DNA from: Acidimicrobiales bacterium
Lineage (GTDB): Bacteria; Actinomycetota; Acidimicrobiia; Acidimicrobiales; Aldehydirespiratoraceae
Assembly (NCBI GenBank): GCA_029263195.1
Contig: JAJCXX010000086.1
Location: forward strand, 1-40,523
Reading direction: 5' to 3'
Length of the DNA: 40,523 nucleotides
In this document: piece by piece, positions 32,218 to 39,769 of the stretch
Numbering within the stretch: the stretch's first letter is position 1
How the letters are laid out: every line of letters begins with the position of its first letter
Notes under the pieces: model-generated
Databases searched by the model: none
What the model was told of the DNA's origin: nothing
Seen by the model: the letters and a program-made list of their open reading frames with translations, nothing else
Made by a program: the position numbers and the translations under genes

Positions 32218-32853
32218 CTACAGCCGCAGGTTGAGGGCTTCGCCGATCCGATCGGCCGAGAGCGAGCCGACTCGGAGGACCACCGGCGGCGTCCTGGAGA
32301 CATCGACGACAGTCGAGGCACTTGACGACCTCGGGCCACCGTCGATGACGGTGGCGATCATTGGCAGTTCGGCGGCTACTGATACCGCTTCTGTTGCGGG
32401 AGCCGCACCGTGAGCGTTGGCGCTTGTGGTGGCGAGCGGCCCGACCCGATGGGCCAACGTCCTCACGAACGGGTCATCGGGGCAACGAACTCCGATCGTC
32501 GACTCGTCGCCGACGGCGACAGGCGCGCTTGGAGCACGCTGGGCCACGAGGGTCAACGGTCCGGGCCAAAACTGTGCGGCCAGGGTCGTGAAGGCCGACG
32601 AGGGAACAACCAACGCATTCGCCTGCTGCAGATCGGCAACCAACACCGCTATTCGTCGTTCCGCGGGACGCGCCTTGGCATGGAAGATCGACGCCACAGC
32701 TCGCTGGTCGGACGCGACCGCAGCTATGCCGTAGATGGTGTCTGTAGGGATCACCACAATCCCACCGGCGGCGAGTTCGGTCACGGTGCGTTCCATGGCC
32801 TCATCGGGATCGGTGGCAAGATCGATCAGATGCTGTCGAGAGGTGTCGTTCAC
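32218..32853 (-). CDS. tsaC: L-threonylcarbamoyladenylate synthase (Sua5/YciO/YrdC)
   Basis: The 211-residue protein has the YrdC fold with GIVVIPTDTIYGI, the KARP block and TTSANAHG near the C-terminal side. It makes threonylcarbamoyl-AMP from threonine, bicarbonate and ATP, the first step of t6A37 in tRNAs reading ANN codons. It is the short form without the Sua5 C-terminal domain. The GTG start overlaps the prmC stop by 4 nt (GTGA). Confidence 0.93.
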   Translation of the reverse strand: MNDTSRQHLIDLATDPDEAMERTVTELAAGGIVVIPTDTIYGIAAVASDQRAVASIFHAKARPAERRIAVLVADLQQANALVVPSSAFTTLAAQFWPGPLTLVAQRAPSAPVAVGDESTIGVRCPDDPFVRTLAHRVGPLATTSANAHGAAPATEAVSVAAELPMIATVIDGGPRSSSASTVVDVSRTPPVVLRVGSLSADRIGEALNLRL

Positions 32854-33737
32854 GGAACCAACCTCGCCACCACGGCTCGGTCCCTGCCGGCAAGGTCAGG
32901 GTGGATCGAACACGTGAACCCGGTGTCCGAACACACCTTCGCGATCGGAATGGTCTGCCAAGGAGCCATCTCGAGGACGAGAGTGCCGGTTGGGCTGAGC
33001 CAGTCGAGAGAACTTCCGACGATGTGTTCCAGCGCCTCGGTGCCTGCGGGCCCCGACATCAGCGCGTCGCGTGGTTCCCAGTCGGACACTACGGCGGGCA
33101 GTTGCTCGTCGTCGGCGATGTACGGCGGGTTCGACACCACGACGTCGATGCGACCCTTGAATTCGTCGGGGATCGCCTCGAACCAGGACCCGGAGTGAAT
33201 GCTGACCCGCGTAGCCGCCCTGCCGACTGCTGCCAGATTGGCGCCGGCCACTGCCAGAGCATCGGCCGAAATGTCGGCCAGCAGCACGCGGGTCCGGTTG
33301 CATTCCGACGCCACCGACAATCCAATGGCGCCTGAACCCGTGCCGAGGTCGGCCACGATCACTTGATCGGCCGAGTCTGCGGAGCATGCGTTGACCTGCT
33401 CTATCGCCAGTCCCGCGACGACCTCGGTTTCGGGACGCGGCACCAGCACTCGACGGTCGACCATCAGATCGAGATACCTGAAGCCCCAGCGACCCAGGAC
33501 GTACTGGAGCGGCTCGCCCGACTCACGCCGGGCCAGCATCGAGTCGAGTCTGGCAACCCCTCGCACGGTGGCCGGATCGTCGAGCATCAAGTGCAGCTCC
33601 GACGGCTCGGCCCCGGCGGCCTCCTCCACGATCCGTCTGGCATCCACACTTGGCGAGTCGAGGCCGGCCAATTCCAGTCGTGCGGTTGCTTCGGTCAGGA
33701 GTGCCGACCAGGCGACCGTGTCGCCGGCCGATGTCAC
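32850..33737 (-). CDS. prmC: Peptide chain release factor N5-glutamine methyltransferase
   Basis: The 295-residue methyltransferase has the N-terminal helical domain, SAM-binding DLGTGSG (130-136) and the NPPY motif (203-206). It methylates the GGQ glutamine of release factors, so its place directly after prfA is fitting. The GTG start overlaps the prfA stop by 4 nt. Confidence 0.96.
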   Translation of the reverse strand: MTSAGDTVAWSALLTEATARLELAGLDSPSVDARRIVEEAAGAEPSELHLMLDDPATVRGVARLDSMLARRESGEPLQYVLGRWGFRYLDLMVDRRVLVPRPETEVVAGLAIEQVNACSADSADQVIVADLGTGSGAIGLSVASECNRTRVLLADISADALAVAGANLAAVGRAATRVSIHSGSWFEAIPDEFKGRIDVVVSNPPYIADDEQLPAVVSDWEPRDALMSGPAGTEALEHIVGSSLDWLSPTGTLVLEMAPWQTIPIAKVCSDTGFTCSIHPDLAGRDRAVVARLVP

Positions 33738-34798
33738 AAGTCGCCTTCCAATTGCCGGCTACGTTCATCGGCCACCAGAGCATCGCTGACTTCGTCGAGC
33801 TCCCCCGCCAACACGCGATCGAGCTTGTAGATCGTCAGGCCGATGCGATGGTCGCTGAGACGGTTCTCCTTGAAGTTGTAGGTTCGAATCTTCTCGGAGC
33901 GGTCACCAGCACCAACCTGGTCTCGCCGGAGTTCGGCTTGTTCGGCCGCGGCCTTCTCCTGCTCGGCGGCCAGCAACCGCGACCGGAGAACGCGTAGCGC
34001 CTTGGCCTTGTTCTTCAGTTGACTCTTCTCGTCCTGCATGGCGACGACGATGCCGGTGGGTAGATGCGTAATCCTCACGGCCGAGTCCATCGTGTTGACC
34101 GACTGCCCACCTGGTCCGGACGATCGGTACGTGTCGACTCGGAGATCGCGGTCGTCGATCGCAATCTCGACCTCGTCGGCCTCGGGAAGAACGGTGACGG
34201 TCGCCGATGAGGTGTGGACACGCCCCTGGGATTCGGTGACCGGTACGCGCTGCACACGATGCGTGCCGCCCTCGTGCTTCATTCGGCTCCACACCGAGTC
34301 ACCGGACAGAACGGCCGATATCTCACTGAACCCACCCAGATCCGACGGAGATGAACTGAGGACCTCCATACGCCAGCGCTGCCGCTTGGCGAACGCCTCA
34401 AACATCTCGAACAGATCGCGCGCGAACAGGTTGGCCTCTTCCCCACCGGCCGCCCCTCTGATCTCGAGAATCACGTTTCGTCCGTCGTTGGGGTCGGGCG
34501 GCAACATCAGGACCTTGAGTTGGTCGGTCTCCTGCTCGATGGCTGCCGTGTAATCGTCGATCTCGGTCCGTAGTTCGTCTCTCTCGGACTGGGTGGCCTC
34601 CGACAGCATCGAACGCGCCACCTCGAGGTCGTCGGTGGCGGCACGAAGTCGCCGGCCACAGCGCACGATCCCATCGAGTTGCTTGAATCGACGACCAAGA
34701 TCTGCGAGCTGATTCTGGTCGCGTTGAACGGCAGGATCGCCGAGACGAATCTCGACATCGCGCAGCTCGTCCTCCAGTCCGGCGATTCTTTCCAGCAC
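33734..34798 (-). CDS. prfA: Peptide chain release factor 1
   Basis: The 354-residue class I release factor has the anticodon-like tripeptide PVT (186-188) in VQRVPVTESQGRVHTS, which marks RF1 (UAA/UAG) rather than RF2, and the GGQ motif (230-232) in SSGPGGQSVNT. The start is GTG. It lies 36 nt after the hydrolase stop and is coupled to prmC downstream. Confidence 0.97.
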   Translation of the reverse strand: MLERIAGLEDELRDVEIRLGDPAVQRDQNQLADLGRRFKQLDGIVRCGRRLRAATDDLEVARSMLSEATQSERDELRTEIDDYTAAIEQETDQLKVLMLPPDPNDGRNVILEIRGAAGGEEANLFARDLFEMFEAFAKRQRWRMEVLSSSPSDLGGFSEISAVLSGDSVWSRMKHEGGTHRVQRVPVTESQGRVHTSSATVTVLPEADEVEIAIDDRDLRVDTYRSSGPGGQSVNTMDSAVRITHLPTGIVVAMQDEKSQLKNKAKALRVLRSRLLAAEQEKAAAEQAELRRDQVGAGDRSEKIRTYNFKENRLSDHRIGLTIYKLDRVLAGELDEVSDALVADERSRQLEGDL

Positions 34799-34834
34799 AG
34801 GGGCGAGGCTACCGCCGACGTGGAGCGCCCCTCA

Positions 34835-35407
34835 TCACGACGAATAGCCGACGTTGAGGAAGCCCCCGACCGCGGCAACAACCTCGTCGTCGAACTGAGG
34901 CTTCGGATCGTGCCGCTGTGACTCCAGCCAGTGAACGACGGTTGGCCCCGCTATTGCCGAGATCTCGCGATCGAGTTCCTCTGGCGCTCCGAAAGGATCA
35001 CGATCGCCATTGCAGAACAGGGTTGGCACACCAATGTCGGGGAAGTGCTCGACCCTGAGGCGCTCTGGCTTCCCAACCGGATGAAGTGGATAGCTCAGCA
35101 GCACCAAGGCCGCGGCCGGCATTCCCTCCGCGACCGCCATGGAGAGAATTCGCCCGCCCATGGACCGGCCACCGAACGCGATCTCATCGGGCCCAAGACC
35201 CGACTCCTCGGCGAACGATGCCGCCTCTTCCTTCGCCGCCAGGATGAGCTTTGGTGCCCGGTCTGGGGCCCGCCGCCCCTCGCGCTTGTACGGGAAGTCG
35301 AATCGTTTCACCGGCAGCTCGAGGCGATCCTGTAATGCGACCAGAAGCCGGTGCGACGAATCCCCTCCCGCTCCGTGGGTGAGCAGAAGGCCTCGGACGC
35401 GAGTCAT
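34835..35407 (-). CDS. Alpha/beta hydrolase, TEX30/KANL3-like
   Basis: The 190-residue protein opens with LLLTHGAGGD (oxyanion loop), has the nucleophile elbow GGRSMGG with S82, and late acid and histidine candidates D137 and H166. The family is found next to various housekeeping genes; substrates are mostly unknown. I chose the ATG at 35407, not the upstream TTG at 35416, because TACCTT ends 7 nt before it. It appears to head the transcript leading into prfA. Confidence 0.88.
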   Translation of the reverse strand: MTRVRGLLLTHGAGGDSSHRLLVALQDRLELPVKRFDFPYKREGRRAPDRAPKLILAAKEEAASFAEESGLGPDEIAFGGRSMGGRILSMAVAEGMPAAALVLLSYPLHPVGKPERLRVEHFPDIGVPTLFCNGDRDPFGAPEELDREISAIAGPTVVHWLESQRHDPKPQFDDEVVAAVGGFLNVGYSS

Positions 35408-35414
35408 GCTCGTC

Positions 35415-35420
35415 AAGGTA
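35415..35420 (-). promoter_or_regulatory. TANNNT -10 hexamer, leaderless (hydrolase-prfA unit)
   Basis: On the minus strand TACCTT ends 7 nt before the ATG at 35407. It would be the promoter for the hydrolase and the prfA-to-wecA block. Confidence 0.5.
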
Positions 35421-35441
35421 GCTGCCGGCGGTCGGCGTCGA

Positions 35442-36155
35442 TCAGGCGGTCATGAGGATTCGTCGAGCCTCGGATATCTCGGCGATCCTCTTCGCCGCGT
35501 CGCAGTGATCACCACCGTGGTCCGGGTGAGCATCGCGCAGCGCCTCGCGGAAGCCCTGCTGTACCGATTCGCGAGTGAGTCCGGATGGCTCCATACCCAT
35601 GCCCAGAACGTCGAGCGCCCAACCCACCGGATCGCCAATCGATCCAGCCGTGATGGCCCCGGCCGAGGATTTTCCGCACAAGTGGATGAACAATGCCGCA
35701 TCGACATCACCGTGCCAGCTCAAACCCCGACGAACCGAGGTCAGGAACCGATCTCTCGTCGGCGATGGATTCGAGCCGGCAGCGTAGACGCCCGCCAGAA
35801 TGTGCTGAAGCGGCGAGCCCTTGCCGGTAGTGAACGTCGCCACCAACTCACCATCGTCACGACGGTGGAGTCGATGCACGCTTCGTGTGAGCCCGACCCG
35901 ATCGTGCTGGAATCGATGCCGCAGCCGAGGCTGGGCGATTCGCCGGCCCGCCTCGATTTCGTGGGTCAGTGAGATCAGATCGGTGTGGAGTTCATGGTCG
36001 ATATGGCGCGAGAAACGAGCTGCGATGGCACCGAGCAACACACCTCCGAACCCCGGTACTCCCTCGCAAGGTAGGAGACACCGACCGAGGGCGATTCGTC
36101 GCGTGGGCGCGATCGGACGCGAATGATGAATCTCCAACTCGGCGAGCAGCATCAT
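35442..36155 (-). CDS. J-domain protein with unrecognised N-terminal region
   Basis: The 237-residue protein ends in a short J-domain-like stretch (about 195-235) with HPD (210-212) and a helix rich in Ala and Glu, the part that stimulates DnaK. Residues 1-190 match nothing I recognise: PTRRIALGRCLLPCEGVPGFGG near the start, QPRLRHRFQHDRVG and a more hydrophobic central section. There are no zinc fingers or G/F region, so it is not a classical DnaJ. Start is one of two adjacent ATGs (36155 or 36152), both near a TACTTT hexamer on the minus strand. Confidence 0.8.
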   Translation of the reverse strand: MMLLAELEIHHSRPIAPTRRIALGRCLLPCEGVPGFGGVLLGAIAARFSRHIDHELHTDLISLTHEIEAGRRIAQPRLRHRFQHDRVGLTRSVHRLHRRDDGELVATFTTGKGSPLQHILAGVYAAGSNPSPTRDRFLTSVRRGLSWHGDVDAALFIHLCGKSSAGAITAGSIGDPVGWALDVLGMGMEPSGLTRESVQQGFREALRDAHPDHGGDHCDAAKRIAEISEARRILMTA

Positions 36156-36160
36156 CCGAC

Positions 36161-36166
36161 AAAGTA
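36161..36166 (-). promoter_or_regulatory. TANNNT -10 hexamer, leaderless (J-domain gene)
   Basis: On the minus strand TACTTT ends 5 nt before the first ATG (36155) and 8 nt before the second (36152). Confidence 0.45.
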
Positions 36167-36196
36167 CCGGCTGCTGATTCGCTTTGGCGGGTCAGC

Positions 36197-36958
36197 TCAG
36201 ACCAGACCCCTCAGAGTCTCACGAAGCACCTCGGCGAGATCTTCGATGTCGTCAACCACCGGGTTGTCGGCCTCGATGAGATCGACGAGTTGTGCGGTGG
36301 CATCCCTGAGCTGACCCCACCCCTTTGGATCGAAACCGAAGGGAGAAGCCGAACCAACCAGACGGCTGCCGTGCTCGATCACTCCGAGCATGCCTGCGGC
36401 ATTGCCGGGGTCGCGCCGGAGCCGATCGGTTGCCAGGAACAAGGCACTCAGAAGATCGTTGGCCTCGAGCCCCTCGAGTTGCTCGAGATCATGCTCCTCG
36501 CTCCGGGCCAGGACCTCGTCGATGACCATCTCGACCTGTTCTTCGTCGATTTCGTGGACGACGAGGTCACCCTCGTCGTCGAACTCGTGAGGGACCCCGG
36601 TTCCGGTGAGGCGTTCAGCCAAGATGTCTCGGAGTTCATCGCTCCAGCCCTCCATCTCGAAGGCGGTGAGTGACTCGTCGGGATCAATGGACCGCCGGCC
36701 GGCCATCTGCACCTCTTCGATGAGTTCGTCGACCACCTCCTCCGATGACTCGTGCACCATGAGCGTGGTCCCCTGCCAGGAATGGGGGACGCCATCGGCG
36801 ACCAGCAACTGGGCGGCCATCGAACGAGCTTCCTGGGCCCAGGTGTGGAGTTCGTAGGCGATCCACTCTCCACCGGCATCGGTAGCCGCGGCATCCGGGG
36901 CATCGGAGTCGTCGGATTCGTCGGGCTTTCGGAATGGAGATCGAATTGATGGAGACAC
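36197..36958 (-). CDS. Acidic protein with tandem DUF2007-like repeats
   Basis: The 253-residue product starts at a GTG (VSPSIRSP), after a charged linker. Two copies of a unit of about 40 residues are seen: residues 44-83, with ARSMAAQLL...GVPHSW...LMVHESSEEVVDELIEE, and 107-148, with ELRDILAERL...GVPHEF...DLVVHEIDEEQVEMVIDE. The pattern helix, GxPH, strand LxVxE, helix suggests a small alpha/beta domain like the DUF2007 signal proteins. The C-terminal part is helical and acidic. Function unknown. It is divergent from glpX across 83 bp. Confidence 0.7.
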   Translation of the reverse strand: MSPSIRSPFRKPDESDDSDAPDAAATDAGGEWIAYELHTWAQEARSMAAQLLVADGVPHSWQGTTLMVHESSEEVVDELIEEVQMAGRRSIDPDESLTAFEMEGWSDELRDILAERLTGTGVPHEFDDEGDLVVHEIDEEQVEMVIDEVLARSEEHDLEQLEGLEANDLLSALFLATDRLRRDPGNAAGMLGVIEHGSRLVGSASPFGFDPKGWGQLRDATAQLVDLIEADNPVVDDIEDLAEVLRETLRGLV

Positions 36959-37029
36959 GCTGAGATGATCGCACGCGAGACGTGGTTTCGGGGAGATCGG
37001 CCAACACCCATCTCGGGCCGCCCGTGAGA

Positions 37030-37035
37030 TACGTT
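37030..37035 (+). promoter_or_regulatory. TANNNT -10 hexamer, leaderless (glpX)
   Basis: TACGTT ends 6 nt before the ATG at 37042, in the same arrangement as the lipoprotein promoter at 3128. Confidence 0.5.
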
Positions 37036-37041
37036 CGTGCC

Positions 37042-38037
37042 ATGACGAACGAGTCCGGACACACACCCGATCGCAACCTCGCACTCGAATTGGTGAGGGT
37101 CACAGAAGCAGCCGCAATGTCGGGTGCCCGTTGGATGGGTCGAGGAGACAAAAACGGCGCCGACGGAGCAGCGGTCGATGCCATGCGCAACGTCCTACGA
37201 ACCGTGCCCATGGACGGTGTGGTGGTCATCGGTGAGGGCGAAAAGGACGAAGCCCCCATGCTGTTCAACGGTGAGATGATCGGCGACGGCAGCTCTCCGC
37301 GTACCGACGTCGCCGTCGATCCGATCGACGGAACCACCCTCACCGCGCTCGGTCGAGGCAACGCCATCGCGGTAATCGCGGTGTCCGAACGCGGCACCAT
37401 GTTCGACCCTGGGCCATGCGTCTACATGGAGAAGATCGCAGTTGGCCCCAGCGCCAAGGGCACGATAAGTCTCGACAAGAGTCCGGCCGAGAACCTCCAC
37501 GACGTGGCCAAGGCCAAGGGGAAGAGAGTCAACGATCTGGTGGCAGTGATTCTCGACCGCGATCGCCACGATGAACTCATCCAGGAGGTCCGCGATGCCG
37601 GAGCCCGAATCCGCCTCATCCCCGACGGCGACGTGGCCGGTGCCATCTCCACCGCCTGGCCTGATGCCGGCGCCGACATTCTGTTCGGAATCGGAGGGAC
37701 ACCTGAGGGTGTGATCACCGCCGCGGCGCTCAAATGCATGGGCGGGCAGATGGTCTGTCGTCTGTGGCCCCGCAACGAGAGCGAACGCAAGCATTCGATC
37801 GACGCTGGCTACGAGCTCGATCAAATTCTCGACCAGGACGACCTCGTCAAGGGCAACGACTGTTTCTTCGCAGCCACCGGACTCACCGATGGCGACCTTC
37901 TCAAGGGCGTCCAGTTCGACAACGCTGGCTGCCGCACCAGTTCACTCGTCATGCGGGCCCGAACCGGCACGGTGCGCATGGTCCATGCCCACCATCGCCT
38001 CGACAAGCTCAACGACCTTTCGTCGGTCGACTACTGA
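37042..38037 (+). CDS. glpX: Class II fructose-1,6-bisphosphatase
   Basis: The 331-residue protein has the class II signatures [11 protein letters not shown] (64-74) and DPIDGTT (93-99), with GGTPEG later. It removes the 1-phosphate of fructose 1,6-bisphosphate in gluconeogenesis and is usually the only such enzyme in actinobacteria. The ATG at 37042 follows a TACGTT hexamer by 6 nt; the longer frame to 36982 is rejected. Its 3' end overlaps the convergent gene by 7 nt. Confidence 0.95.
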   Translation: MTNESGHTPDRNLALELVRVTEAAAMSGARWMGRGDKNGADGAAVDAMRNVLRTVPMDGVVVIGEGEKDEAPMLFNGEMIGDGSSPRTDVAVDPIDGTTLTALGRGNAIAVIAVSERGTMFDPGPCVYMEKIAVGPSAKGTISLDKSPAENLHDVAKAKGKRVNDLVAVILDRDRHDELIQEVRDAGARIRLIPDGDVAGAISTAWPDAGADILFGIGGTPEGVITAAALKCMGGQMVCRLWPRNESERKHSIDAGYELDQILDQDDLVKGNDCFFAATGLTDGDLLKGVQFDNAGCRTSSLVMRARTGTVRMVHAHHRLDKLNDLSSVDY

Positions 38038-38834
38038 CTCCAGGGAGCGTCGTAGCGTTCCATCAAGGGTCGGCTCATGCCCGACAACGGCGCCTGAAGT
38101 CTCTCCACGACCGCCTCGACCATCTCGGCAACAGCGGCCTGGGTCCTCTCATGGCCCACCAGGGCCATCTCCTGATGTCTCCACGGCGGTTCGGCCTGAA
38201 GGAGTGCCTCACGGTGTGAGACCCGATCGGCGTGAGTGTCGGACCACTGCTTCTGAGCGAACTGCTGATGTTGGTCGTCGCCGCCGGCCCCCGACATGTA
38301 TGCGTCCTTGAGTGAGTCGACATCTGATGTGGCCCTGGACCGCAACTGATCGCTGAGAAAGGTCCGGGCCTCGTCGAGAGACTCACTGGTCGGCACCACC
38401 CGCAAGACCTCGGCCATCAGGTGGTGAAGTTCGAGACACCTCGCGTTGACCTGATGCTCGAGCGATTGCCGAGCCAACTCCGTATCGGCGCCGGGCTGCG
38501 GCGAGCTCGTGTCGACGAGTGCCTTCAATTCCGACTCGGCTGCGCCCATCATCGAGACGACACCCGCCTCGAGCCATTCGAGAATCTCTGAGACTGTGCT
38601 CCTGAGAGCAGCCCCCTGGGGCTTCACAGACACTTCCCAGTAGGTCTCGGCGTCGACCAGTTCGGGGTGAGCCACCGATGCCGGATCGGCCTGAGCCATC
38701 TCGACCTCCCTGCTCAGCGTCGTCAGGTATGTCGATGTCGGGCAGACCGGATCCATCTCGGCTGCGATGCGTCCGGTGGCATCCGCGACGATCTCGAGTA
38801 TTCGCTGTTCGAAAACCGATTCAGTTGTAGACAT
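38031..38834 (-). CDS. Unrecognised helical protein
   Basis: I do not recognise this 267-residue product. It looks mostly helical and soluble, acidic to neutral, with no signal peptide or membrane segment. Two long helical parts are seen, [18 protein letters not shown] near the N-terminus and [16 protein letters not shown] near the C-terminus, with [20 protein letters not shown] in between. I chose the ATG at 38834 because GGAGA lies upstream; an in-frame ATG at 38897 is possible. Codon pattern is like its neighbours. It is convergent with glpX and divergent from the PPK2 gene. Confidence 0.65.
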   Translation of the reverse strand: MSTTESVFEQRILEIVADATGRIAAEMDPVCPTSTYLTTLSREVEMAQADPASVAHPELVDAETYWEVSVKPQGAALRSTVSEILEWLEAGVVSMMGAAESELKALVDTSSPQPGADTELARQSLEHQVNARCLELHHLMAEVLRVVPTSESLDEARTFLSDQLRSRATSDVDSLKDAYMSGAGGDDQHQQFAQKQWSDTHADRVSHREALLQAEPPWRHQEMALVGHERTQAAVAEMVEAVVERLQAPLSGMSRPLMERYDAPWSQ

Positions 38835-38965
38835 GGTGTCTCCGGTGAGAGCCAACGGATCGAACCTCCCAAATGTTTGGCCGGGATACTCAGTCATCGG
38901 CAACGCCGAGTCGGAGATCAAGGAACGACTAGGTCTGGGCGATCGAAGTGGTACACAATCTTTCG

Positions 38966-39769
38966 ATGAAGCTATCCAAGTATCGCGTAGAGCCGGGTCG
39001 CGGTGTCTCACTGGGCGACTGGGACACCCACGACAACGGGGACTGGGAACGCCAGGAGGCCGAGGAACGCACCTCTGTTCTCAACGCTCGACTCGAAGGC
39101 CTCCAGGAACTGCTCTACGCCGAGCATCGACACAAGGTGCTGATCGTGATCCAAGCGACCGACACCGGAGGCAAAGACGGCACCATCCGTCACGTCTTCG
39201 ACAAGGTCAACCCGCAAGGGGTTCACGTTGCTTCGTTCAAGAAGCCAACCCATACAGAAATCGCCCACGATTACCTCTGGAGAGTGCACGCCAAGACCCC
39301 CGGGGCGGGCGAGATCACGATCTTCAACCGGTCTCACTACGAGGACGTGCTGGTCGTGCGGGTTCATGGCCTCGTCGATCCGTTGACGTGGGGTCGCCGC
39401 TACGAGCACATCAACGACTTCGAACGCATGCTCGTAGAGGAGGGAACAACCGTTCTGAAATTCTTCCTCCACATTTCCAAGGACGAACAGCGAGAGCGTC
39501 TCCAGGATCGAATCGACGAGCCCGACAAGAACTGGAAGTTCGACCTAGGTGACCTCGGCGAACGTGAACTCTGGAGCGAGTACCAAGCCGCGTTCACGAC
39601 CATGCTCGAACGCACCAGCACCAAGCAGGCCCCTTGGCACGTGATCCCGGCCGATCGGAAGTGGTTCCGCAATCTTCTCATCAGCGAGATCGTGGTCGAC
39701 ACACTCGAAGGCCTCGACATGTCGTGGCCCGATCCCGAGCCGGGTATCGATGGGCTAGTGATCGAGTGA
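38966..39769 (+). CDS. ppk2: Polyphosphate kinase 2 (PPK2 class III-like)
   Basis: The 267-residue single-domain PPK2 has Walker A-like TDTGGKDG (65-72), Walker B FNRSHYED (120-127), and a lid part with EGTTVLKFFLHISKDEQ. It opens with KYRVEPG and has NPQGV and HDYLWRVHAKTP, as in class III enzymes, which phosphorylate AMP and ADP from polyphosphate. Most relatives have DxAGKDG; here the loop is DTGGKDG. I chose the ATG at 38966 rather than the GTG at 38948. Its stop overlaps the next gene's GTG (GTGA). Confidence 0.92.
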   Translation: MKLSKYRVEPGRGVSLGDWDTHDNGDWERQEAEERTSVLNARLEGLQELLYAEHRHKVLIVIQATDTGGKDGTIRHVFDKVNPQGVHVASFKKPTHTEIAHDYLWRVHAKTPGAGEITIFNRSHYEDVLVVRVHGLVDPLTWGRRYEHINDFERMLVEEGTTVLKFFLHISKDEQRERLQDRIDEPDKNWKFDLGDLGERELWSEYQAAFTTMLERTSTKQAPWHVIPADRKWFRNLLISEIVVDTLEGLDMSWPDPEPGIDGLVIE

